This document shows positions 36,791 to 44,993 of a DNA stretch of 64,000 bases, in pieces. Made by a program: the position numbers and the translations under genes. Location: assembly GCA_021845665.1 (NCBI GenBank), contig JAJZVO010000006.1, positions 1-64,000 on the forward strand, in the 5' to 3' direction. How positions within the stretch are numbered: position 1 is the stretch's first letter; each line of letters begins with the position of its first letter. The stretch comes from Bacteroidota bacterium. GTDB taxonomy: Bacteria > Bacteroidota > Ignavibacteria > Kryptoniales > JAKASW01. A model generated the notes under the pieces. The model saw nothing but the letters and a program-made list of their open reading frames with translations. It was not told the DNA's origin and made no database searches.

Positions 36791-38696
36791 GGTGCACAAC
36801 ACGAAGATCGTCCTCTGGCTGATCACCGGGCTGGCAGCGGCGATCGCGCTCAACAGGTTCGTCTTCGGTCTCGGTGCGACAACGAATCTGAACGATGAAG
36901 TCCCCTGGGGTTTCTGGATAGGCTTCAAACTCAGCTGGGTCGCGCTGTCTGCCGGCGGTTTTGTGATCGGCGCCATCTTCTACATGATGAAACGCGAGAA
37001 GTTCCATTCGCTCGTCCGGATCGCAATACTGACCGCATTTCTCGGCTACAGCGCATTCATTGTCAGCCTGATATTCGACCTCGGTCTACCGTGGAACATA
37101 TGGCACATGATAATCTATTGGAACCCTAACTCGCCGCTTTTCGAAGTGGGGTGGTGCGTGATGCTTTATACAACGGTATTAGTACTCGAGTTTCTCCCCG
37201 TCCCGCTTGAAAATACAAGCCGTTACGCGACCGTAAGAGCATTCCTTCAGAAATTTCGTTTTCCAATCGTCCTCCTAGGTATAATGCTTTCGACTCTGCA
37301 CCAGTCTTCACTCGGCACATTGTTCCTCATCATGCCGCGGCGACTGTTTCCGTTGTTCTATTCCCACATAATTCCCATCGAGTTCTTCATTTCAGCGATC
37401 GCGGGCGGACTCCTGATGCTCGCCTTCGAGACGCTGGCGCTTCACTGGATGTACCGTCGCACACTTGAAACAGACCTCGTCCATGTGCTTTGCAGCGTCA
37501 GCGTGTGGATTCTCGGTCTGTACTTCCTTGTCAAAATCGGTGATGTAGCGCTAGAAGGGAAACTTGGCCTGCTGCTCGACGGGAGCTGGATGAGTTACCT
37601 TTACATCGTTGAGATGCTCCTGACGACCGTTATTCCTTTCGTCATGTTTGTTATGCCGAAGTGGTGCGCGAACAGAAGGGTTCAGTGGATCGGGACATCG
37701 ATAGGAATAGTCGGTGTTGTGCTGAACAGAATCGACATAGGCGGCTTTGCGATGCGCGATGCGACGCTATGGTACACTCCGTCGTGGATGGAGGTTGTGT
37801 TGAGCGTCGGCATTCTCTCGACCGCGGCGCTGGTCTTCCTTTTCATCATCGAGACTTTCCACGTATGGGATATTCAGCCTCGCGATCCGGAAGCTTTATC
37901 TCACACTCCTCCATTTTTCGACCGAGTTTCCGGTACCTGGCTCGGGAGCCCAAAGACCAGCGCACTGACAAGACATACTCTTGCCTTCGTGATCAGCTTT
38001 GCGGTAGGGATGGCTTTGATCTCCGGAAAGAGACTCCATGCCGAGGGGATTGAGAATGTAACAGTTCGGCCGGCGAGCGGGATCGATACCCTGTGCATCA
38101 ACGGTAACAGGGACAGTCAATTTGTCGAGTTCCCTCACCAGGCTCATATCGGTTGGATGAGAAGCGGCAGAATATCGTCCGTAACAATAGACAGTCTCCA
38201 CTACGTGTTGGGGGCCGGTGCCGACAGCTGCATCGTCTGTCACCATCTGGATGTCCCGGGAGAGAAACTAAGCAATTGCTGGGAATGTCACACGAGCATG
38301 TATAGCGAAGTAGATTTCTTCCGGCACGATTGGCACGCCTCTGCAAGCGGCGCCAATCTTAAGTGCGACGATTGTCACACGCCTGGTGAGACCAGAACCG
38401 GGCGTACGGCCAGGAAGTGTACCGCTTGCCACCCTTCCTACACTTTCGCTGACACCGCCGGGTATGGCCCGAACGCATACTACATACCGTCGTACGTCGA
38501 CGCTATGCACAAGCTGTGCGTCTCGTGTCATACAATTGAATCAAGAGTAATAAAAGACAAGCCGAACCTGGCTTTGTGTTCGACGTGTCACCGGACAGGT
38601 ACACCTCCGGGTTTAAGGGCCGGGATGAAGTGGGATGTGTCCCTGCCGCGTTTTGACAACGTGGTTCTTCCGACACCGGTGCGGGGTATTAGGTGA
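36783..38696 (+). CDS. NrfD/DsrP/HmcC-like membrane subunit fused to a hexaheme cytochrome c domain
   Basis: A 637-residue protein. Residues 1 to ~420 are a ten-helix NrfD-type quinone-interacting subunit (WGFWIGFKLSWVALSAGG, LSTLHQSSLGTLFLIMP). The last helix (~397-415) leads into a ~210-residue domain with six CXXCH heme c sites: CIVCH, CWECH, CDDCH, CTACH, CVSCH and CSTCH (residues ~482-605). The heme domain should be periplasmic. In Dsr, Hmc and related complexes the NrfD protein and cytochrome are separate gene products. Together with the three genes upstream it forms a complete quinone-linked redox complex, probably passing electrons across the membrane to or from the sulfite reduction machinery. 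Confidence 0.87.
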   Translation: MNRVHNTKIVLWLITGLAAAIALNRFVFGLGATTNLNDEVPWGFWIGFKLSWVALSAGGFVIGAIFYMMKREKFHSLVRIAILTAFLGYSAFIVSLIFDLGLPWNIWHMIIYWNPNSPLFEVGWCVMLYTTVLVLEFLPVPLENTSRYATVRAFLQKFRFPIVLLGIMLSTLHQSSLGTLFLIMPRRLFPLFYSHIIPIEFFISAIAGGLLMLAFETLALHWMYRRTLETDLVHVLCSVSVWILGLYFLVKIGDVALEGKLGLLLDGSWMSYLYIVEMLLTTVIPFVMFVMPKWCANRRVQWIGTSIGIVGVVLNRIDIGGFAMRDATLWYTPSWMEVVLSVGILSTAALVFLFIIETFHVWDIQPRDPEALSHTPPFFDRVSGTWLGSPKTSALTRHTLAFVISFAVGMALISGKRLHAEGIENVTVRPASGIDTLCINGNRDSQFVEFPHQAHIGWMRSGRISSVTIDSLHYVLGAGADSCIVCHHLDVPGEKLSNCWECHTSMYSEVDFFRHDWHASASGANLKCDDCHTPGETRTGRTARKCTACHPSYTFADTAGYGPNAYYIPSYVDAMHKLCVSCHTIESRVIKDKPNLALCSTCHRTGTPPGLRAGMKWDVSLPRFDNVVLPTPVRGIR

Positions 38697-39210
38697 ACCG
38701 GCTTTTCGGCGGTGATTAAGTTTAGGAGTGTCGGCCGCGCTCCGATTGTGCCATTGTTGGAGCGCTGACGATTCCGCGGGTGTGAGATAGCCCATCTTGC
38801 CCCAATGTGCGCAAGTGGGATGACGGGTGCCGGTTTTGAGTGCTCAGTGGTGAAATGGGACTTCTCCCAAGATCAGTCGATATGCCAGCAAAAAGGGGAA
38901 ATGCGCTCAACCAATATTTGCTACGACATGGAGCATCGGAAGCCTCTCTCCCATTGTGTTGTCTTAATGAACAGGACTGTCATGTCCCTGGAAATTGCCG
39001 ATGAAGATTTCGGCAACACAATACGGCATAAAGATTGGAACGACCTGAATTGTCTAAGTGGAAAGACGATGAAGCGATGTGCAGATAATAGCGCCCACTT
39101 GTTCACACGACCTCGGGGATGACGCGTCTCATTCATTGTGTACTCACCCGGCGGAGCGGAAAAGCATGTGGGGCATTTAGAATTGTTTGAGCAAAGGCAG
39201 GTAAAGGTCC
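38697..39210. other. Intergenic region before the transposase-like gene
   Basis: 514 bp. Frames on both strands (38805-39122 +, 38921-39307 -) are unrecognised and lack ribosome sites. I looked for terminal inverted repeats pairing with the far side of the transposase-like gene and saw none. Confidence 0.4.
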
Positions 39211-40341
39211 ATGACGGTACAGTTATCAGCAGAATGCTTAGATCATCAGATCGGCCTGGTCTGTCCATTTTGTCGCAGTTTGAGAATCGTAAAACACGGA
39301 AGGACATCGGCTAACACTCTTCGCTATAGGTGTCTTTTCTGCAGAAAGACCTGGGTAAAGAACGGCTGCGACAGGCCGGGGCCTGATGTCGGGGCATTGG
39401 CGGAATCTTATCTCAACGGTAGCTCTTATAGAGACTTGCGGTCTATATTTCGGAGCTCTCCTATCAGGATCAACCAGAAGATCAGGGAATACTTGGCGGG
39501 ATGTTCGTCGTGGGAGGAATATCTGGATGCCTGCACTCCCAAGCACGAATCGCGCCTCATTCATCTTGTCGGAAAGAAATTCAAAGCAAAAGCAGGCGAC
39601 AGCAGCGGGCATTCGATGTATCTCGCGCTCGCAATAGACGCCCTCTCGACTGTCGTGCTCGGGTTCGAGATAGGCGATTGTGAGTCCGAGAATGTGTGGC
39701 TGTCGTTGCTGGACAGGATGAATTGCAGGGGATTCGCCTGCCCGACGTTCATGTCTTACGGATTCAAAGTTGTCGAAGACGCACTGAAGGTAGTGTTCCC
39801 TTATTCGGAGACGCTCCATAATTTCACGAGAACTTGCTATGATAAACACCTGAGAGAAGAACTAAGCCATTCTTTCGACACCCGGAAGTTGATTCTTGAA
39901 GCGGTGAGTGACCACATGAACGACCGTTCGTGCAGGCTGGAGGACTATCTGGTCATCTTCAAAGACAAGCGGATGAAACAAATAGTTCTCAATTCGAAAG
40001 AGTATTTTCTAAAGCGTCTCCAGGAAAGGATGATACAGCAGCCGTGTACGCGTTTTGAAGGGCTGCTTGGAGCTTTCGAGAAGAGATTCGAGAAGTTCCA
40101 CATGATAAAATACGATCCTTATCCGGTAGTAAACGCCTGGATAGCATGGTGGATGCTTGAGCCCCTTCCCATCGGTTTCAGCAGGCTCTCGCTTTATCTT
40201 CAGTGTCCATGTGAGACTCACTTCAGGAACTTCAACTGCGGGACACTTCCGAGGCAACTCCAACTTCCTCTCGACGATCCGGCCACCAGGAATTTCGTCG
40301 TCGAGCTCGCAGTGAGGTCGCTCCAGATTCCGGTAAAGTAA
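39211..40341 (+). CDS. IS256/IS1249-type transposase-like protein with missing catalytic aspartates
   Basis: A 376-residue intact frame. An N-terminal zinc ribbon (CPFCRS...RCLFCRKTW) and an HTH-like segment (~60-90) are followed by an IS256/MULE-like core (LALAIDALSTVVLGFEIGD, ENVWLSLLDRMNCRGF, ALKVVFPYSETLHNF). Aligned by eye to the family, the first catalytic Asp position is Val120 (HLVGKKF) and the second is Tyr183 (MSYGF). The third acidic residue appears kept as Glu283 (TRFEGLLGAFEKRF), and the usual CxxH after the second Asp is also lost. It is therefore probably unable to transpose and may survive as a DNA-binding protein. AAAGG precedes the ATG. It is transcribed toward dsrA, 343 bp downstream. 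Confidence 0.7.
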   Translation: MTVQLSAECLDHQIGLVCPFCRSLRIVKHGRTSANTLRYRCLFCRKTWVKNGCDRPGPDVGALAESYLNGSSYRDLRSIFRSSPIRINQKIREYLAGCSSWEEYLDACTPKHESRLIHLVGKKFKAKAGDSSGHSMYLALAIDALSTVVLGFEIGDCESENVWLSLLDRMNCRGFACPTFMSYGFKVVEDALKVVFPYSETLHNFTRTCYDKHLREELSHSFDTRKLILEAVSDHMNDRSCRLEDYLVIFKDKRMKQIVLNSKEYFLKRLQERMIQQPCTRFEGLLGAFEKRFEKFHMIKYDPYPVVNAWIAWWMLEPLPIGFSRLSLYLQCPCETHFRNFNCGTLPRQLQLPLDDPATRNFVVELAVRSLQIPVK

Positions 40342-40684
40342 TCGGCGTCGCCGGCAACTTGCAACTGAAGATGAAAGTGTTATACCACCAACGACGCGAT
40401 TGATGACGCCGCGTTGGCATTATCATGAACGGATTGGCTCCGTCCCGCAATTACAGAGTGGGCGACCTGGTCTCTATTCCGGCGGTCGGCCTGTAAATGC
40501 GCCCGTCGCAAACGGCGGCGTGACCGCCTTCCTCCCGACTTACTTTGCTACGCCGTTCCACCTTCTTCGATGGAGCGAAGTCGTTCCAATTCAACACTCA
40601 GAATACAAAAACCCCTCCGTTTCTTGTTTCCGCATCGACTCCCGTTTATGTTCTCAATGAACTCAGTCAAACAATGGAGCGATA
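40342..40684. promoter_or_regulatory. Presumed dsr operon promoter region
   Basis: 343 bp without a gene between the transposase-like gene and dsrA, ending in GGAG 6 bases before the dsrA ATG. It should hold the dsrABD promoter; I cannot assign -33/-7 boxes or an operator with confidence. Confidence 0.4.
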
Positions 40685-41896
40685 ATGCCTGACAAAAAAA
40701 GAAAGACGCCGAAGCTGGATGAACTTGAAAAGGGAGAATGGCCAAGTTTTGTCAAGGAGATAAAGAGTGCTGCGGACAAGAATGCGATGGCTAATGATTT
40801 GTTGGGCCAGCTCGAGCGTTCTTACGAGGAGAAGATCGGTCACTGGAAGCATGGCGGGATCGTCGGCGTGCTCGGATATGGCGGCGGCGTCATCGGAAGA
40901 TACTCGGATCTGCCCGAAGAGTTCCCGAGCGTGTCCCACTTCCATACCATGCGCATCAATCAGCCCGCGGGATGGTTCTATACCTCCGATGTGCTCAGAA
41001 AATTATGCGACATATGGGAAAAGCACGGATCGGGACTGACGAACATGCACGGCTCCACCGGTGACCTGGTGTTCCTGGGCACGAGGACCGAAGAGCTCGA
41101 ACCGACTTTCAAGGAGTTGACAGATCTCGGCTTCGATCTCGGCGGTTCCGGTTCGGATGTCAGGACTCCCAGCTGCTGCTGCGGAATGGCGCGGTGCGAA
41201 TGGGCATGCTACGATACAATGGCACTCACTTATTTCCTCACGATGCATTACCAGGATGAGCTCCATCGGCCGGCGTTTCCATACAAATGGAAATTCAAAA
41301 TGTCCGGCTGTCCGAACGACTGCGTTGCTGCAATAGCCCGCTCGGATATGTCGATCATCGGAACCTGGAGAGACGACATCCAGGTCGACGAAGCTGCTGT
41401 CACCGAGTGTGCTAAAGCCGGGATGGACATACAAAAGGACGTCGTCGGGAATTGTCCGGCAAAGTGTATGGATTGGGATGGGAAGAAGCTGAAGATCGAC
41501 AACAAATCATGTGTCAAGTGCATGCACTGCATTAACGCCATGCCTAAGGCGCTCGCGCCGGGAAAAGACCGCGGGGCTTGCATTCTGATTGGCGCTAAGG
41601 CACCCATCGTGGAGGGAGCTCTCCTTTCCTCGGTCCTCATACCGTTCATCAAGCTTGAGCCTCCATACACCGAGCTGATCGAACTTGTCGACAAAATTCA
41701 CGAGGTCTGGTCCGAGAACGGAAAGAACAGGGAAAGAATCGGAGAATTCATCCAGAGAGTCGGGATGGGGAATTTCCTAGAGGCGATCGGCGTGGAGCCG
41801 ATTCCCGAAATGGTTGCTCATCCTCGGGAGAATCCCTATGTGTTCTATGAGGAATATTTCGAAGAAGACGAATCACAAGAAAATCCTAAACGCTAA
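40685..41896 (+). CDS. dsrA: Dissimilatory sulfite reductase alpha subunit
   Basis: A 403-residue protein of normal DsrA length. The siroheme/[4Fe-4S] cysteines are present in [15 protein letters not shown] and [10 protein letters not shown]. The inserted ferredoxin domain has [18 protein letters not shown] with the typical spacing. With DsrB it reduces sulfite, handing the sulfur to DsrC, in the cytoplasm. It is the first gene of dsrABD-N-L-C. The last codons (ENPKR) and stop lie within the left arm of an inverted-repeat element, so the natural C-terminus may have been altered. Confidence 0.97.
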   Translation: MPDKKRKTPKLDELEKGEWPSFVKEIKSAADKNAMANDLLGQLERSYEEKIGHWKHGGIVGVLGYGGGVIGRYSDLPEEFPSVSHFHTMRINQPAGWFYTSDVLRKLCDIWEKHGSGLTNMHGSTGDLVFLGTRTEELEPTFKELTDLGFDLGGSGSDVRTPSCCCGMARCEWACYDTMALTYFLTMHYQDELHRPAFPYKWKFKMSGCPNDCVAAIARSDMSIIGTWRDDIQVDEAAVTECAKAGMDIQKDVVGNCPAKCMDWDGKKLKIDNKSCVKCMHCINAMPKALAPGKDRGACILIGAKAPIVEGALLSSVLIPFIKLEPPYTELIELVDKIHEVWSENGKNRERIGEFIQRVGMGNFLEAIGVEPIPEMVAHPRENPYVFYEEYFEEDESQENPKR

Positions 41897-42021
41897 ACAA
41901 ATTCAAATGAGCGAATTTAAGAATGAAGAAAACCACTACGCCGGAAAAGGGTACTCCTGTCTTTCAGGTTGTGATTCTGGATTTCGTGCTTGTTTAGAGT
42001 CTAGGATTTAGAGGTTTTAAT
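41880..42021. repeat. Inverted-repeat element, copy B (between dsrA and dsrB)
   Basis: Left arm AAATCCTAAACGCTAAACAA (41881-41900), right arm TTGTTTAGAGTCTAGGATTT (near 41990-42009), near-perfect inverse complements with about 90 bp between. It fills the dsrA-dsrB gap and includes the last codons of dsrA. It could fold into a long hairpin in the dsr transcript. Confidence 0.8.
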
Positions 42022-42062
42022 TGTTTTTGAATGGGAAAAATAAGTGTTCATAAGGAGCTGAG

Positions 42063-43151
42063 ATGCCTGAAGTTCAACCGAAACCGCAGAGAAAAACCGA
42101 TATTGGACCGCCGCATTACGAGAAGTTCCTGCCGCCCATAATAAAGCAAAACTACGGCAAGTGGAAATATCATGAGATCCTGAAGCCGGGTGTTATGGTC
42201 ACCGTTTCAGAAAGCGGCGCTAAGCTTTATACTGTTAGGGCCGGTTCTCCCAGGCTTCTGAGCATCGACAAGATACGCGCGTACGCAGACCTTGCGGATA
42301 AATATTCGAACGGTTTTCTGAGATTCACCAGCCGAAACAATGTGGAGTTTCTCGTGACCGACGAGTCGAAGATCGATCCGTTGATTGCCGACCTCCGCGC
42401 GCTCGGACATCCGGTCGGCGGGATGGGCAATTCGATATCTAGCATCGTTCATACACAGGGATGGGTCCACTGCCATTCGGCGGCCACGGACGCGTCGGGT
42501 GTCGTCAAGTCGGTGATGGACGAACTTGTCGATTACTTCACTGAGATGAAGCTTCCTGGCAAACTCAGGATAGCGCTTGCATGCTGCCTGAATATGTGCG
42601 GCGCCGTTCACTGTTCAGACATCGCCGTGCTCGGAATTCACCGCCGCCCACCGAAGGTGGACCGAAGTAAACTGAAGGCGATGTGCGAGATACCTGCTGT
42701 CGTATCTGCATGTCCGACCGCCGCTGTCAGACCTGCTACCATTGACGGCGCCCCCTCGGTAGAAGTCATCGAAGAAAGGTGCATGTTCTGCGCCAATTGC
42801 TACACGGTCTGCCCGGCGATGAAGCTTAACGATCCGTTGAACGACGGCCTGTCGATCTGGGTCGGCGGCAAGGTCTCCAACGCAAGAAGCGAACCGATGT
42901 TCTCGAAGCTCGCGATTCCATTCCTGCCGAACAATCCGCCGAGATGGCCTGAAGTCACCGACGCAGTGAGGAATCTCGTCGAAGTGTGGGCGAAGAACGC
43001 TAGGAAATACGAAAGAATGGGCGAGTGGATCAACCGAATCGGCTGGCCGAGATTCTTCGAGTTGACAGGCATCCCTTTCCAGAAAGAACATATCGACGAT
43101 TTTAAGCATGCGGGTTTGACGTTTAAGCGATCCGTGCATTTGACTCACTAA
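42063..43151 (+). CDS. dsrB: Dissimilatory sulfite reductase beta subunit
   Basis: A 362-residue protein of normal DsrB length. Landmarks are [36 protein letters not shown], the cofactor cysteines in [16 protein letters not shown], and a ferredoxin domain with [16 protein letters not shown]. It contains the active siroheme site of the alpha2beta2 enzyme. An AAGGAG site lies before the ATG. It is separated from dsrA by an inverted-repeat element and followed 11 bp later by dsrD. Confidence 0.97.
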   Translation: MPEVQPKPQRKTDIGPPHYEKFLPPIIKQNYGKWKYHEILKPGVMVTVSESGAKLYTVRAGSPRLLSIDKIRAYADLADKYSNGFLRFTSRNNVEFLVTDESKIDPLIADLRALGHPVGGMGNSISSIVHTQGWVHCHSAATDASGVVKSVMDELVDYFTEMKLPGKLRIALACCLNMCGAVHCSDIAVLGIHRRPPKVDRSKLKAMCEIPAVVSACPTAAVRPATIDGAPSVEVIEERCMFCANCYTVCPAMKLNDPLNDGLSIWVGGKVSNARSEPMFSKLAIPFLPNNPPRWPEVTDAVRNLVEVWAKNARKYERMGEWINRIGWPRFFELTGIPFQKEHIDDFKHAGLTFKRSVHLTH

Positions 43152-43162
43152 AGGAGACGGCC

Positions 43163-43411
43163 ATGGGAGATCAAGTAAGCGTTCAGGAAGTCTCTGACGC
43201 GATGTATAAAATGATTAAGGACAGCATGGGCCAGAAGAAGTGGAAAGCCACCGATTTGACGAAAGCCGTTACTGAAATGTTCGGCGAGAGATGTGACAAG
43301 AACACTGCGAAGTCCGCTATCAGGGAATTGATCGAGAGCGGGAAGTGCGTCTATACCTACTTCGGCGGAAGTTTCATCGAGATTCCTCACAAGGAAGGAG
43401 CCGAGAATTAA
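43163..43411 (+). CDS. dsrD: DsrD, winged-helix activator of sulfite reductase
   Basis: An 82-residue winged-helix protein (KWKATDLTKAVTEMFG, TAKSAIRELIESGKCVYT, FGGSFIEIP). It follows dsrB in the canonical position and resembles DsrD in length and in the small helical-plus-wing pattern. DsrD is found mainly in organisms reducing sulfate or sulfite, and published work describes it as an activator of DsrAB. Its presence argues for the reductive direction here. AAGGAGACGG precedes the ATG. Confidence 0.9.
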   Translation: MGDQVSVQEVSDAMYKMIKDSMGQKKWKATDLTKAVTEMFGERCDKNTAKSAIRELIESGKCVYTYFGGSFIEIPHKEGAEN

Positions 43412-43464
43412 TTCCAAAATGTCGAATTCGAGGACCTAAATAACTCAAGTCAAATCGATAACCT

Positions 43465-44943
43465 ATGGGTGGCTCTAATTACGCGCGAGTTGTCATAGCT
43501 GGTTTGTCAGGCGACTCCGGAAAAACATTGGTGTCGTGCGGCCTTCTCGGATGCTTCAGGGAACGAGGCCTCGATGTATCCGCATTCAAGAAAGGCCCGG
43601 ATTATATCGACCCGGCCTGGCTGGGTCTCGCTTCCGGCAAGCCTGCGAGGAATCTCGACACCTTCCTCATGGGATTCGATGCGGCGAAGGAATCTTTCAT
43701 GCGGCGCGCCTCAAGGGAAGGCATCAATGTCGTGGAGGGGAACAGGGGACTATTCGACGGCCTGGACAGCGTGGGAACGCACAGCACCGCGGAACTCGCA
43801 AAGCTCCTGGAGGCCCCCGTGATACTCATCCTTAATATTTCGAAAGTCACGCGCACGGCGGCGGCGATCGTACTCGGATGTAATGGTCTGGATCCTTCGA
43901 TGAAGATCGCGGGCGTGATTCTGAATAATGCAGCTAATGCGAGGCATGCCTCCGTCGCGAAACACGCGATCGAATCTGTGTCCGGAGTCCATGTGTTCGG
44001 TGCGATCCCGAAGCTGCCCGAAAGCTCTACTCTCCCGTCGAGACATCTTGGACTAATAATGCCCGGTGAATATAGGATGGCTCTTTCGTTTCTGAAAGAA
44101 GCAAAACAAATCATGGGAGACAATGTCGATATAGCCGGATTAGGGCATATTGCCTTCAACGCGGTCCCTCTGGAATACTGCGGGGCGCCGGAAGCTGAAG
44201 TGACAGCGTGTGGGCATGTTTCTGAAGGAATGCGCATAGCGTATTTCAAGGATGAATCGTTTTCATTCTACTATCCCGAGAACCTCGAAGCTCTCGAGTT
44301 AGCGGGTGCGACACTTGTTCCAATTTCTCCAAGCCGCGGGGTGTTGAGCGATGACATAGATGCACTTTACATCGGCGGCGGCTTGCCCGAAATGAATTTG
44401 AATGACCTCGTCCTCAACAGGGAGATGCTCGAACGCGTGAAGCTGCGTGCCGAGAGAGGCCTGCCGATCTACGCGGAGTGTGCCGGGTTGATGTATCTCG
44501 CGAGTTGTCTGGAGTGGAATGGCAATGCGTATCGTATGTCCGGCGTCTTGCCGATCACGGTGCGCGTGAGCAGGAAACCACAAGGACATGGTTATTGCGA
44601 AGCATCGGTGGACGGTAAGAACGCGTTCTTTAGACAGGGAAGTGTGCTGAAAGGGCATGAGTTTCATTATTCAAGGATCGTCGACCACGACGCGGGTTTG
44701 AGAACTTCGCTTCGTTTAACCCGTGGAGTTGGCAGCTTCGACAAGAGAGACGGTCTGACGTACAAGAATGTGTTCGCAAGTTACATGCATTTACACGCGA
44801 CGTCGTGCCCCGAATGGGCAAGCGGCATGATCGAGTGCGCAAGAAAATACACGGATTTCAGAAAGGGAATTAACCGCAAAGACCGCGAAGACTCTCGCAA
44901 AGGACTCGAAGAGAGGCCGGTACCGCAGCTGTCACGAGTGTGA
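43465..44943 (+). CDS. dsrN: Siroheme amidase / cobyrinate a,c-diamide synthase-like (DsrN)
   Basis: A 492-residue CbiA/CobB-type protein. The N-terminal P-loop domain has IAGLSGDSGKTLVS and KKGPDYIDPAWL. The C-terminal glutamine amidotransferase domain has the nucleophile cysteine in YAECAGLMYLAS and the histidine in GHEFHYSRI. In dsr operons this protein (DsrN) amidates the siroheme of DsrAB; a cobalamin role is the alternative. The final ~20 residues (NRKDREDSRKGLEERP) are encoded by what looks like a fragment of an AACCGCAAAGACCGCGAAG-type repeat, so the tail may be foreign. Confidence 0.9.
   Translation: MGGSNYARVVIAGLSGDSGKTLVSCGLLGCFRERGLDVSAFKKGPDYIDPAWLGLASGKPARNLDTFLMGFDAAKESFMRRASREGINVVEGNRGLFDGLDSVGTHSTAELAKLLEAPVILILNISKVTRTAAAIVLGCNGLDPSMKIAGVILNNAANARHASVAKHAIESVSGVHVFGAIPKLPESSTLPSRHLGLIMPGEYRMALSFLKEAKQIMGDNVDIAGLGHIAFNAVPLEYCGAPEAEVTACGHVSEGMRIAYFKDESFSFYYPENLEALELAGATLVPISPSRGVLSDDIDALYIGGGLPEMNLNDLVLNREMLERVKLRAERGLPIYAECAGLMYLASCLEWNGNAYRMSGVLPITVRVSRKPQGHGYCEASVDGKNAFFRQGSVLKGHEFHYSRIVDHDAGLRTSLRLTRGVGSFDKRDGLTYKNVFASYMHLHATSCPEWASGMIECARKYTDFRKGINRKDREDSRKGLEERPVPQLSRV
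44870..44911 (+). repeat. AACCGC(C)AAAG-type repeat fragment in the 3' end of dsrN
   Basis: AACCGCAAAGACCGCGAAG followed by ACTCTCGCAAAGGACTCGAAG. It resembles the stretches at 53037 and 53869, with the same TTAACC-C-AAAG opening. Confidence 0.45.
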
Positions 44944-44993
44944 TGCTTGCTTCGCAGGTCGTGCCCTTAGTGTCAGAAAATTGAGTACATGAA

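Noticed and set aside
39123-40700. A mobile insertion sequence with terminal inverted repeats around the transposase-like gene
   Set aside because: I compared the flanks and saw no matching inverted ends or target duplications, so only the gene is reported.
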